NCBI GenBank assembly: GCA_905215755.1
Contig: CAJMRE010000006.1
Span: 1 to 64,000, forward strand
DNA length: 64,000 nt
Reading direction: 5' to 3'
Source: an uncultured bacterium
GTDB lineage: Bacteria > Actinomycetota > Coriobacteriia > Coriobacteriales > Coriobacteriaceae
Part shown: positions 41,400 through 48,540 of the stretch, piece after piece
Position numbering within the stretch: the stretch's first letter is position 1
Layout of the letters: each line of letters opens with the position of its first letter
Notes under the pieces: generated by a model
What the model saw: only the letters and a program-made list of their open reading frames with translations
Told to the model about the DNA's origin: nothing
Database searches by the model: none
Position numbers and translations under genes: made by a program

Positions 41400-41496
41400 C
41401 AGTCGGCACTTGGGGACGTTCCTTTTCTGTCGGCAGCTGGGGACACTCCTTATCTCTTCTAACTAGTCATTCAAGAACGTCCCCAATGACTAGGTG
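41400..41496. repeat. Degraded GGGGACGTTC-type repeat array
   Basis: CAGTCGGCACTTGGGGACGT, a second unit with GGCAGCTGGGGACACTCC, and a third, AACTAGTCATTCAAGAACGTCCCC-AATGACTAG in reverse orientation, lie together. They are partial copies of the element at 26063-26145. They sit just upstream of the rlmA ribosome site. Confidence 0.55.
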
Positions 41497-41549
41497 GGGA
41501 AGGCGTGAGACAATGGTGGGCGTTGTGTTGTTCGCGCTAAGGAGTTGCC

Positions 41550-42365
41550 ATGTTGTTGTGTCCCGTTTGCCATGAACCGTTGGTGGACGATGAGCGTGGG
41601 GCCGCATGTGCGGGCGGACACCGGTTTGACCGTGCGCGCGAGGGTTATCTATATCTACTGCGCTCGTCCAAGAGCGGCGACTCCATGGGCGATCCCAAGT
41701 CGCAGGCACGCAGCCGTCGTGACTTTCTAAACCGTGGCTACTATGCGCCGTTGCGCGATGCAATGGTCGAGCTGGTGCGTGAGCGGGCGGCTGGGTGCGC
41801 TGCGTCTACGAACGGCCCCATGACGTTGCTCGATATTTGCTGCGGCGAGGGCTACTACACCAGCGCCATGGGCGCGGTGCCGGGTGTGGATGCTTACGGT
41901 TTCGACCTGGGCAAAGAGATGGTACGCCTTGCCGCCAAGCGCGGCGATGCGACCTATTTCGTGGCCAACATGAAGGACGTCCCCGTGGCCGATGGCGCCT
42001 TCGATATGGTGACCGAGCTCTTTGCCCCCTTTAACGAGCGCGAGTTTGCCCGCGTGCTGGCACCCGAGGGCTCGCTCTACACCGTGGTGCCGGGTGCCCG
42101 TCATCTCTTTGGGCTCAAGGAGGTGCTCTACGACACGCCGTACCTTAACGATGAGAAGCTGCCGAAGACCACCGAGCTCGAGTTGGTCGGAACGCAGTGG
42201 GTGTCTGCGAATATTACGCTCCAGACCCAGGCCGATATCGAGGCGGTGTTCCAGATGACGCCGTACTACTACCGCACGCGCCCTGCCGACAAAGAGCGCC
42301 TGGCAAACCTGGAAACGCTCCAGACCGATATCGACTTCATCATCGCCGAGTACCGCCACAGCTAA
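41550..42365 (+). CDS. rlmA: 23S rRNA (guanine-N1) methyltransferase, RlmA type
   Basis: The 271-residue protein starts with a zinc-binding module (LLCPVCHEPL, then AACAGGHRFDRAREGY; three Cys and one His) followed by a class I methyltransferase fold (motif I LLDICCGEGYYTSAM, FDLGKEMVRLA, and a loop VTELFAPFNEREFARVL in place of motif IV). This layout is that of RlmA/TlrB enzymes, which methylate helix 35 of 23S rRNA; TlrB variants give macrolide resistance, but the sequence alone does not indicate that. AAGGAG is seven bases upstream of the ATG. Confidence 0.82.
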   Translation: MLLCPVCHEPLVDDERGAACAGGHRFDRAREGYLYLLRSSKSGDSMGDPKSQARSRRDFLNRGYYAPLRDAMVELVRERAAGCAASTNGPMTLLDICCGEGYYTSAMGAVPGVDAYGFDLGKEMVRLAAKRGDATYFVANMKDVPVADGAFDMVTELFAPFNEREFARVLAPEGSLYTVVPGARHLFGLKEVLYDTPYLNDEKLPKTTELELVGTQWVSANITLQTQADIEAVFQMTPYYYRTRPADKERLANLETLQTDIDFIIAEYRHS

Positions 42366-42366
42366 C

Positions 42367-42403
42367 AACCTGCCAAAAAGGGACAGGTTTATTTTGGTAG
42401 GTT
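42367..42403. repeat. GGGAC-core palindrome, CTGCCAAAA type
   Basis: AACCTGCCAAAAAGGGACAG followed by GTTTATTTTGGTAGGTTT forms a quasi-palindrome. The same unit occurs twice, facing each other, at 58519-58620. Confidence 0.75.
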
Positions 42404-42419
42404 TTATCTGGGCAAACGT

Positions 42420-42458
42420 AAAGGGCCGACCGCGGAGATGCGCGATCGGCCCTTTTTA
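42420..42458. terminator. Terminator between convergent genes
   Basis: A 10-bp stem AAAGGGCCGA/TCGGCCCTTT, extended inward by CGCG pairs, is followed by TT and AG. It lies between the ends of rlmA and the minus-strand membrane protein gene. Confidence 0.8.
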
Positions 42459-42493
42459 GTTGCCTGGCTGCAGGGGTTATGAGAAGCGAGCGC

Positions 42494-42895
42494 TTATAGG
42501 CGGTCCTTGTTCTCGGCCTTAACGGCGTGTGCCTGCTGAACAAAGAACAGGTCGTACACCACGATGACAAAGGCGCCAAAGTTGATGGCGTCGCCGCCAA
42601 ACGCGGGAAGCGTGAGCACCGCTTGGGCAAGCGTGGCGACCGCGGCAACAATACCGAGCTTAAACGCGCCGTCCACCTGCGAAGGCTTGTTGGCGCCCTT
42701 GATACCGGCGACGCCTGCGGCAAGGTCGACGAGACCCTTGGCGATAAGCACGACCGCTGCGAGTGTGGCGTACGAACCGTACGTGGAATCGAGACCGCCC
42801 GTGGCAATACCGACGCCGGCGGTGACGAGGCTGGCGATGCCCAAAACAAAGTAGATGAGAGCAAGGATTTTGAGAGTCTTGCGAGTGAAGCTCAT
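42494..42895 (-). CDS. Small four-helix membrane protein of unknown function
   Basis: The 133-residue protein has four predicted membrane helices (LALIYFVLGIASLVTAGVGI, a second at TLAAVVLIAKGLVDLAAGVAG, and two near the C-terminus) and a short charged tail HAVKAENKDRL. I do not recognise a characterised family. AAAGGA eight bases upstream of the ATG at 42895 sets the start. It is a single gene. The helix pattern resembles other small actinobacterial membrane proteins, and no catalytic residue stands out. Confidence 0.7.
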   Translation of the reverse strand: MSFTRKTLKILALIYFVLGIASLVTAGVGIATGGLDSTYGSYATLAAVVLIAKGLVDLAAGVAGIKGANKPSQVDGAFKLGIVAAVATLAQAVLTLPAFGGDAINFGAFVIVVYDLFFVQQAHAVKAENKDRL

Positions 42896-43127
42896 GGCTG
42901 GTCCTTTCGATACGAGTACGCCAACTTGGCGCACCCAATGTACTGCACATATGGTGAAGCACATTGTAGTTCAACGCGGCGATGCATGCGTTTGAAAGCG
43001 CATTGAGCCCGCGCAGCCAAGCCCAACCTTTCAAAAAGGAAGGCTGGGCGTAAGTCAAATCGATGGCAGCGTATGCGCGGCGCTGCGATGATGGGTCCAT
43101 GGTAAGAGCTGGTCTCAAGGAGGAGCC

Positions 43128-43271
43128 ATGATGTACGGAGCAGGGCAAGTGCATGAGCCGCGGTCGTTGGGAAGGCGCATGAGTGATTCTGCGATCGCTG
43201 CCGTGTGCACGGGATTGATGACGGTGCTTTGCATTGGGATGCTGTGGGCCATGTCGCATGTGGGACAATAG
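43128..43271 (+). CDS. Small single-span membrane protein
   Basis: AAGGAGGAG (43118-43125) precedes an ATG at 43128 (a second ATG follows directly). The frame encodes 47 residues: a basic N-terminus with EPRSLGRRM, then one hydrophobic helix (AIAAVCTGLMTVLCIGMLWA) and SHVGQ. The strong ribosome site and membrane helix argue for a real small protein; no family is recognised. It lies 64 bases before rsmJ and could be cotranscribed. Confidence 0.5.
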   Translation: MMYGAGQVHEPRSLGRRMSDSAIAAVCTGLMTVLCIGMLWAMSHVGQ

Positions 43272-43335
43272 CGAACGGTTGGGTGCTGACATAAACGGTG
43301 CCCCGCGTATTCGTTTTGCTTGTTAAGGAGTGTCC

Positions 43336-44040
43336 ATGGGCGTCGTCGATCCCTTATCTGTTGCTCGGGCCGCGGGGCTTGAGCTGATCGGGAAGCCCGA
43401 GGGCCTCACGCTCACCGACGGCACGATGGAGCTGCGCGCGGATTTTGGCCGCATGCTGCCGCGACTCAAGCAGGGCCGTCTGCAGCAAGAGCTGTTGGTA
43501 AAGGCCGCGCGCACAAAAGGCATCGAGAGCCCATGGGCGATTGACGCCACGGCAGGCTTTGGCGAGGATTCGCTGCTGCTGGCGGCTGCGGGTTTTGCCG
43601 TCGATCTGTATGAGCAGGATTGCGTGATCGCGGCGCTCCTCAAGGATGCCTTGGATCGCGCGGCAGATGATCCGGCGCTTGCGACAGCCGTGGCGCGCAT
43701 GCGCTTACATGCGGGCGAGGACAGCATTGCCGGCCTTCGCCATACAGCTGAGCTGATCGGGCAGGGCGAGCTCACCGTTCCTGACGTGGTGTATCTGGAC
43801 CCCATGTTTCCCGGACGCACCAAGAGCGCGGCGGTTAAAAAGAAGTTCCAACTCTTGCATCATCTGGAACAGCCGTGCGCCGATGAGGAGACGTTGGTCG
43901 AAGCTGCGCTTGCGGTGCACCCGCGCAAGGTCGTTATCAAGCGACCGGTGAAGGGGCCACTGCTTGCCGGCGTTAAGCCGAGCTATCAACTTGCGGGCAA
44001 GGCCGTTCGTTACGATGTTTTGGTGCCGCCGCGCCCGTAG
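43336..44040 (+). CDS. rsmJ: 16S rRNA methyltransferase RsmJ-type
   Basis: RsmJ methylates G1516 (E. coli numbering) of 16S rRNA. The 234-residue protein has LTDGTMELRADFGRMLPRLK at the N-terminus, motif I DATAGFGEDSLLLAAAGF, the acidic loop YEQDCVIAALLKDALDRA, and the family signature VVYLDPMFPGRTKSAAVKK. Length is close to that of known RsmJ (~250). AAGGAG five bases before the ATG at 43336 is preferred over the GTG two codons earlier. Confidence 0.85.
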   Translation: MGVVDPLSVARAAGLELIGKPEGLTLTDGTMELRADFGRMLPRLKQGRLQQELLVKAARTKGIESPWAIDATAGFGEDSLLLAAAGFAVDLYEQDCVIAALLKDALDRAADDPALATAVARMRLHAGEDSIAGLRHTAELIGQGELTVPDVVYLDPMFPGRTKSAAVKKKFQLLHHLEQPCADEETLVEAALAVHPRKVVIKRPVKGPLLAGVKPSYQLAGKAVRYDVLVPPRP

Positions 44041-44088
44041 CTTGCGTGCGATGGCTGGCGCTCCGTCAATGCCGTGCCGATGCGGCGC

Positions 44089-44391
44089 CTATTTCCAAGG
44101 GTGCGACGTCAGGTGCCATCCGCCGCAGTATTCGCATTTGTAGCAGGCCAAACCGCGCCGCCCGCGGTTTTCGCAGTCGGCCATAACGGCCTCGGCCTCG
44201 GCGCGCGTGTCGTAACGGTTTTTGCGCTCGCACGACTTGTAGCGCCAGGCCTCATCGCGCTCGGCGTCCAGGGCGTCGCGGCGCTCGTCCTCGCGTGCAA
44301 ACAGGTCGCTCATATCGCCGCCGGTGGCAGTGCTCAAAAACTCGCTTTTTGCTTTTGACCAGGCGGCTCGCTTTTTGCTCCCCATCTGCAT
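44089..44391 (-). CDS. Hypothetical protein with C-terminal Cys-rich metal-binding motif
   Basis: A ~100-residue, strongly charged protein. The C-terminal half reads YDTRAEAEAVMADCENRG and then LACYKCEYCGGWHLTSHP; the Cys/His spacing suggests a small zinc knuckle of the type seen in short phage and host proteins ending with C-x-x-C-x-x-W-H-L-T. Function is unknown. GGAGAGG six bases before the ATG at 44391 fixes the start. It is divergent from the GNAT gene, and an inverted repeat (44410-44441) lies between them. Confidence 0.65.
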   Translation of the reverse strand: MQMGSKKRAAWSKAKSEFLSTATGGDMSDLFAREDERRDALDAERDEAWRYKSCERKNRYDTRAEAEAVMADCENRGRRGLACYKCEYCGGWHLTSHPWK

Positions 44392-44409
44392 CGCGCCCCT
44401 CTCCAAACG

Positions 44410-44441
44410 TTGGTATCATTGCTCAATCAAAGTGATACCAA
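44410..44441. promoter_or_regulatory. Inverted repeat between divergent genes
   Basis: TTGGTATCA (44410-44418) and TGATACCAA (44433-44441) are perfect 9-base arms with a 14-base spacer, placed between the starts of the zinc-knuckle and GNAT genes. This is an operator or shared promoter candidate. Confidence 0.5.
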
Positions 44442-44462
44442 TAAACGTGAGGTCGCCGCGTG

Positions 44463-44951
44463 ATGATCAGAAAAACCCTCGATACCGACATTCCCGCTGT
44501 CATGGCTATCTATGACGCGGCCCGCGCCTTTATGCGCGCGCATGGCAACGCCACACAGTGGCCCGAGGGCACGCCTTCTGCCGAGCAACTGGCTGCCGAT
44601 ATCGCCGCCGGTGGCAGCTATGTGTGCGAAGTCGATGGCCGCGTGGTGGCGACGTTTGCCTTTTTGCCCGGCCCGGACGAGTGCTATGACGTAATTGAGG
44701 ATGGTCAATGGCGCAGCGACACTCCGTACGCCGTGCTGCACCGTGTGGCGTCCGATGGCACCGTGCACGGTATCGCGGCTGCGATGTTTGCCTTTGCCAA
44801 GGAGCGTGCCGATCACCTGCGCATCGACACGCATCAGGACAACCTGCCCATGCAGGGAGCCATCGCCAAGGCCGGGTTTAAGCGCGCCGGTATCGTATAT
44901 GTGTCGGACGGTACGCCGCGCGTCGCGTTTGATTGGCTGCGCGAGGCATAA
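44463..44951 (+). CDS. GNAT-family N-acetyltransferase
   Basis: A 162-residue acetyltransferase with the N-terminal RKTLDTDIPAVMAIYDAARA, the strand ATFAFLPGPDECY, the region LHRVASDGTVHGIAAAMFAF standing where the acetyl-CoA loop (Q/R-x-x-G-x-G/A) normally lies, and the C-terminal IDTHQDNLPMQGAIAKAGFK. Family membership is clear and resembles GNAT members annotated only generally; the substrate is unknown. ATG 44463 with GAGG eight bases upstream is preferred over the GTG one codon earlier. A terminator follows. Confidence 0.85.
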   Translation: MIRKTLDTDIPAVMAIYDAARAFMRAHGNATQWPEGTPSAEQLAADIAAGGSYVCEVDGRVVATFAFLPGPDECYDVIEDGQWRSDTPYAVLHRVASDGTVHGIAAAMFAFAKERADHLRIDTHQDNLPMQGAIAKAGFKRAGIVYVSDGTPRVAFDWLREA

Positions 44952-44985
44952 AGGCCGAGTCACATACCAGCGTTTCACCGAAATG

Positions 44986-45012
44986 AAAATGGCCCCGAGT
45001 GGGGCCATTTTT
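44986..45012 (+). terminator. Terminator of the GNAT gene
   Basis: AAAATGGCCCC/GGGGCCATTTT (11 bp, GAGT loop) ends in TTTTT. An outer pair GCGTTTCACC/GGTAAAACGC extends the structure. Confidence 0.85.
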
Positions 45013-45069
45013 GGTAAAACGCGTTGTTGTGGGGCTCGCGTTGCTACCGTCCCAGATGACCCCGGGCAG

Positions 45070-45181
45070 ACAAAAAAGGGAGGTGCCGGCTTTCGCAAGG
45101 CGCGAACCTACGAAAATCGCCGCGCGGCAACGCGGGGCGATGAGCTCGGTCGGGGGATAGGGCCCGCTTCGCCCGCCGGCC
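45070..45181 (-). ncRNA. Candidate structured small RNA, about 110 nt
   Basis: On the minus strand a TACAAT box (45187-45192) is followed after about seven bases by a GC-rich segment with three potential hairpins: GGGCC...GGCCC; ATCGCCCCGCG-TTGC-CGCGCGGCGAT (11 bp, one mismatch); and TTTCG...CGAAA. It ends at TTTTTT (45072-45077). No reading frame is supported. I find neither the SRP RNA core (GGAAGGAAGCA) nor tRNA or tmRNA features. It may also be only the folded leader side of the next gene. Confidence 0.35.
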
Positions 45182-45256
45182 CGTAAATTGTATCATCCAG
45201 TGTGGAACGAGGATGCCCGTTGCCGCGTGCGATGGGCTTGCAATAAGAGGAGAGCC

Positions 45257-47257
45257 ATGTCGAAGCAAGCGGTCGTTGGAATTGTGGCGCATGTCGATGC
45301 CGGCAAGACCACGCTGGCCGAGGCCATGCTGTTCAACGCGGGTCGCATTCGCAAGCGCGGCCGCGTGGACGATGGTGATTCGCATCTGGACACTGACGCG
45401 ATCGAGCGCGAGCGTGGCATCACGATTTTCTCGTCGCAGGCCGTACTCGACCATGGCGATACCCACGTCATGCTCGTGGATGCACCGGGGCATGTCGATT
45501 TTTCGGCCGAGGCGGAGCGCACATTGCGCGCGCTGGACTACGCGATTTTAGTTGTGGGCGCCAACGACGGCGTGCAGGGGCACACCGAAACCCTGTGGCG
45601 CCTGCTTGCACGCTATGACATCCCGACGTTCATCTATATCAACAAAATCGATTTGGAGAATCCCGGCCGCGATGTTTTGCTGGCACAACTTGGGCAACGT
45701 CTTTCCGAGGGCTGTCTGGATGCCAACGAACTGCTGGCGGGCGGCGCCGTTCAGGAGGACGCTGCTGCGTTGGACGAGGCGGCGCTCGAGGAGTTTCTTG
45801 ATGCGGGTGAGCTTTCTGTCGCAACGCTGTCGCGCATGGTTGCCGAGCGCAAGCTCTTTCCCTGCTTTGCTGGCTCGGCGCTCAAGGACCGAGGTGTGGA
45901 CGAGCTACTCGACGGCATGTGTACTCTGATGCACGAGCGAACATGGCCCCAGGAGTTCGCCGCGCGTGTCTACCGCGTGAGTCGTGGAGACCGTGGCGAG
46001 CGTCTTGCCTGGGTCAAGGTGACGGGCGGTGTACTGCGTGCAAAGCAAGTTGTCGAGGGATGCTCTGGCGCCTCCACTTGGGAGCAAAAGATCGACCAGG
46101 TGCGCATCTATAACGGCGAGAAGTATGAGCTTGCTCAAGAAGTTGCTGCTGGCGGTATTTGTGCCGTGACGGGTCTTGCGCACGTTCGCCCGGGGGACGC
46201 CCTGGGCGCGGAGCCCGCGGGCGATGCGCCTGTCATTGCGCCGGTCCTCACCTATACGGTGCTTCCGGGCGAACACGATGTCCACGCGGTGTTCAAAGCG
46301 CTGACTGAGTTAGCGGACGAAGATCCCATGCTCGGCGTAAGCTGGAATACGCATCTGGAGCAGATTCACCTGCAGTTGATGGGCGCCGTGCAGCTCGAGG
46401 TCGTGCAGCGGGTGTTGGCCGATCGTTTTGGCCTTGCGGTCGAGTTTGAGCCCGGCGGCATTCTCTATAAGGAGACTATTTCGCAGCCGGTCGAGGGCGT
46501 GGGCCACTTTGAGCCACTGCGCCACTATGCCGAGGTGCATCTGCGTCTGGAGCCGTTGCCGGCGGGCTCGGGCGTGCAGTTTGGCACCGTGACCTCGACC
46601 GACGAGCTCGATCTTAACTGGCAGCGTTTGGCACTCACCAACGCCATGGAGCGCGACCACTTGGGCGTGCTGACCGGCTCGCCCATCACCGATGTGTGCA
46701 TTACGCTCACGGGCGGCCGCGCGCATGCCAAACACACCGAGGGCGGCGATTTTCGCCAGGCCACGTACCGCGCGATTCGCCAGGGGCTCATGCAGGCGCG
46801 TGAGGCCGGCGCGGCGGTGCTGCTGGAGCCGTGGTACCACTTTGAGCTTGAGGTGCCGGGGGAGTGCGTGGGCCGGGCGCTCTCGGATGCCACGCGCATG
46901 GGTGCCGAGTACGAGCCACCGACGATGGCGGGGGACCGGGCAAAGCTTGTGGGTCGCGTGCCGGCATCTGAGGTGCAGGATTACGCGCTGGAGGTGGCTG
47001 CCTACACGAGTGGTCGTGGGCATCTGTATCTAGAGTTCGCCGGCTATGCGGCTTGCCATGATGCCGAGCGCGTCATCGAGGCGGCCGCCTATGAGCCCGA
47101 GGCCGATCTGCCCAACACGCCCGACTCGGTCTTTTGCTCTCACGGCGCCGGCTACACGGTCAAATGGTATGACGTACCCGCCGCGGCGCACGTAAAGATC
47201 GATCCCGCCACCTTCCGCTCCTATCGCCCCGCCGACCCCACCTTCTTCTGCCATTAG
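45257..47257 (+). CDS. Tet(M)/EF-G-like translation factor GTPase
   Basis: A 666-residue GTPase of the ribosomal-protection type: G1 AHVDAGKTTLAEAML, switch RERGITIFSSQA, G3 DAPGHVDFSAEAERTL, G4 NKID, then EF-G-like domains II-V with the C-terminal AAYTSGRGHLYLEFAGY, which parallels the Tet(M) end. Length (666) is near Tet proteins (~640). Many anaerobes carry such chromosomal relatives without tetracycline resistance, so I do not call it a resistance gene. AGAGGAGAG precedes the ATG at 45257. The candidate RNA at 45070-45181 runs divergently upstream. The insert LLAGGAVQEDAAALDEAALE in the G-domain side is Ala/Glu-rich. Confidence 0.82.
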   Translation: MSKQAVVGIVAHVDAGKTTLAEAMLFNAGRIRKRGRVDDGDSHLDTDAIERERGITIFSSQAVLDHGDTHVMLVDAPGHVDFSAEAERTLRALDYAILVVGANDGVQGHTETLWRLLARYDIPTFIYINKIDLENPGRDVLLAQLGQRLSEGCLDANELLAGGAVQEDAAALDEAALEEFLDAGELSVATLSRMVAERKLFPCFAGSALKDRGVDELLDGMCTLMHERTWPQEFAARVYRVSRGDRGERLAWVKVTGGVLRAKQVVEGCSGASTWEQKIDQVRIYNGEKYELAQEVAAGGICAVTGLAHVRPGDALGAEPAGDAPVIAPVLTYTVLPGEHDVHAVFKALTELADEDPMLGVSWNTHLEQIHLQLMGAVQLEVVQRVLADRFGLAVEFEPGGILYKETISQPVEGVGHFEPLRHYAEVHLRLEPLPAGSGVQFGTVTSTDELDLNWQRLALTNAMERDHLGVLTGSPITDVCITLTGGRAHAKHTEGGDFRQATYRAIRQGLMQAREAGAAVLLEPWYHFELEVPGECVGRALSDATRMGAEYEPPTMAGDRAKLVGRVPASEVQDYALEVAAYTSGRGHLYLEFAGYAACHDAERVIEAAAYEPEADLPNTPDSVFCSHGAGYTVKWYDVPAAAHVKIDPATFRSYRPADPTFFCH

Positions 47258-47326
47258 GGGACGGGGTAGAAATGGTAGATTTTTGAACCCTCTGATCCTT
47301 GACTAATTGATTTTGGCGCCGACGCT

Positions 47327-47351
47327 GCAAGAGGGACAGTCCCTTTGTCAC
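47327..47351. repeat. GGGAC-core palindrome, left arm lost
   Basis: GAGGGACAGTCCCTTTGTCACC keeps the centre and right arm of the GTGACAAA-type element; the left arm has decayed to GCAAG. It lies just upstream of the GGTATAA repeats. Confidence 0.6.
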
Positions 47352-47359
47352 CTGCTGAT

Positions 47360-47389
47360 GGTATAACTCGGTATAAGTTGGTATAACTG
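47360..47389 (+). promoter_or_regulatory. Three GGTATAA direct repeats spaced exactly 10 bases
   Basis: GGTATAACTC, GGTATAAGTT and GGTATAACTG start at 47360, 47370 and 47380, one helical turn apart, 33 bases ahead of the ATPase start. The repeats could be a regulator array, and each contains a TATAA box that might act as -10. Confidence 0.55.
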
Positions 47390-47421
47390 TTACCAGGGTT
47401 TACCGATCTGAGGAGGCCGAC

Positions 47422-48540
47422 ATGAATCCAAATCCCTTTAAGCCAACGGCAGGCAAGCGGCCTCCGATGCTCATCGGTCGAGAGTCGGTCATCGAAGATT
47501 TTGAGGAAGGACTCGACAACGGCGCCGGAGCGCCGGGTAGGCTCATGCTCATTACGGGAAACCGCGGCTGCGGCAAAACGGTTCTCCTGCGGGAGCTGCA
47601 ACGTCTAGCCAGCGAGCGCGGATGGGCGGTTATCTCCGATTCCGCTTCGCTTGGCTTATGCGACCGCTTGGCCGACGCGCTTCGCTCGAATAAACTCGTT
47701 GTGACGTCAATGGAGTTCGGTCCGTCGTTTGGGCGGATGTCGGTCGAGGCGGCGCGAGCAAAGGGCGAGACGTTGCGAGGGCTGGTCAACGAGCGCCTCA
47801 AGAAGCTCGGTCCAGGCAAGGGCATACTGTTTGCGATTGACGAGGCTCAATCTGCGTCTATCGAGGAGCTGGCGGCTCTTGCCGTTCTCTATCAGCAGGT
47901 GCTCGGAGACCAGGATGCCACGGGCTTGTCCGATAGCGACCAGCGCGGTCTTGCGCTGGTGTTCGCCGGCTTACCCAGTATGGTTGACGATCTGCTCGAA
48001 GAGCCGAGCGTGACGTTTTTGCGGCGTGCCCAGCAGCGTACGCTGGGGGCGATTTCTCTGCCCAAGGTGCGCGATTCATATATCCAGACGGTCAAAAACG
48101 CTGGTCTTTACGTTGACGCGGGGACGGCGGATCTTGCGGCACACAAGAGCATGGGGCATCCCTATATGGTTCAGCTGGTGGGCTATTACATGTGGCGCTC
48201 TGCTGTCCGGCGTGGCTCGCAAGTCATCGAAAGGCACGATGTCGAGGATGGCCATGCGGATGCCGTCTCCGAGTTCTACGAAGCGGTTGACGCGCCTCTA
48301 TATTACGGGCTGCGCAGTCCACAGCGCCTTTTTATCGAGGCCATGGCGGTTGACGAGGGCAAACCGACTCGCATGGCGGATATCATTGAGCGCTGCGATC
48401 GCACCCAGAGCTGGGCGAGCAAATATCGCGCAAGCCTGATTCGCGAGCGTGTCATCGAGGCTGCCGGATACGGCCTCGTCCGATTTACCGTGCCCATGCT
48501 GGGCGCGTACGTTCGCGATCGAGTTTTATGGCATGAGTAG
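47422..48540 (+). CDS. AAA-type ATPase with C-terminal winged helix (family copy 1)
   Basis: A 372-residue STAND/AAA-like ATPase: Walker A ITGNRGCGKTVLL (residues ~44-56), Walker B GILFAIDEAQSA (~136), an arginine-bearing region FLRRAQQRTLG (~200) and a C-terminal helical/winged part (DIIERCDRTQSWASKYRASL). It shares FLRRAQQ, the GLPSMV sensor strand and the HPYMVQLVGY motif with the ATPase at 51087-52187 (FLRRAQQ, GLPNNV, FPFLLQLVGY). The C-terminus resembles a DNA-binding domain. Function is unknown; relatives are often linked to mobile or defence loci. AGGAGG lies before the ATG. Its stop overlaps the UvrA-like start. Confidence 0.75.
   Translation: MNPNPFKPTAGKRPPMLIGRESVIEDFEEGLDNGAGAPGRLMLITGNRGCGKTVLLRELQRLASERGWAVISDSASLGLCDRLADALRSNKLVVTSMEFGPSFGRMSVEAARAKGETLRGLVNERLKKLGPGKGILFAIDEAQSASIEELAALAVLYQQVLGDQDATGLSDSDQRGLALVFAGLPSMVDDLLEEPSVTFLRRAQQRTLGAISLPKVRDSYIQTVKNAGLYVDAGTADLAAHKSMGHPYMVQLVGYYMWRSAVRRGSQVIERHDVEDGHADAVSEFYEAVDAPLYYGLRSPQRLFIEAMAVDEGKPTRMADIIERCDRTQSWASKYRASLIRERVIEAAGYGLVRFTVPMLGAYVRDRVLWHE

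Noticed and set aside
41550..42365. Macrolide-resistance methyltransferase
   Set aside because: Fold and zinc motif fit RlmA/TlrB, but nothing in the sequence or context shows resistance.
45070..45181. Signal recognition particle RNA
   Set aside because: The size and ends fit, but the conserved GGAAGGAAGCA core is not present.
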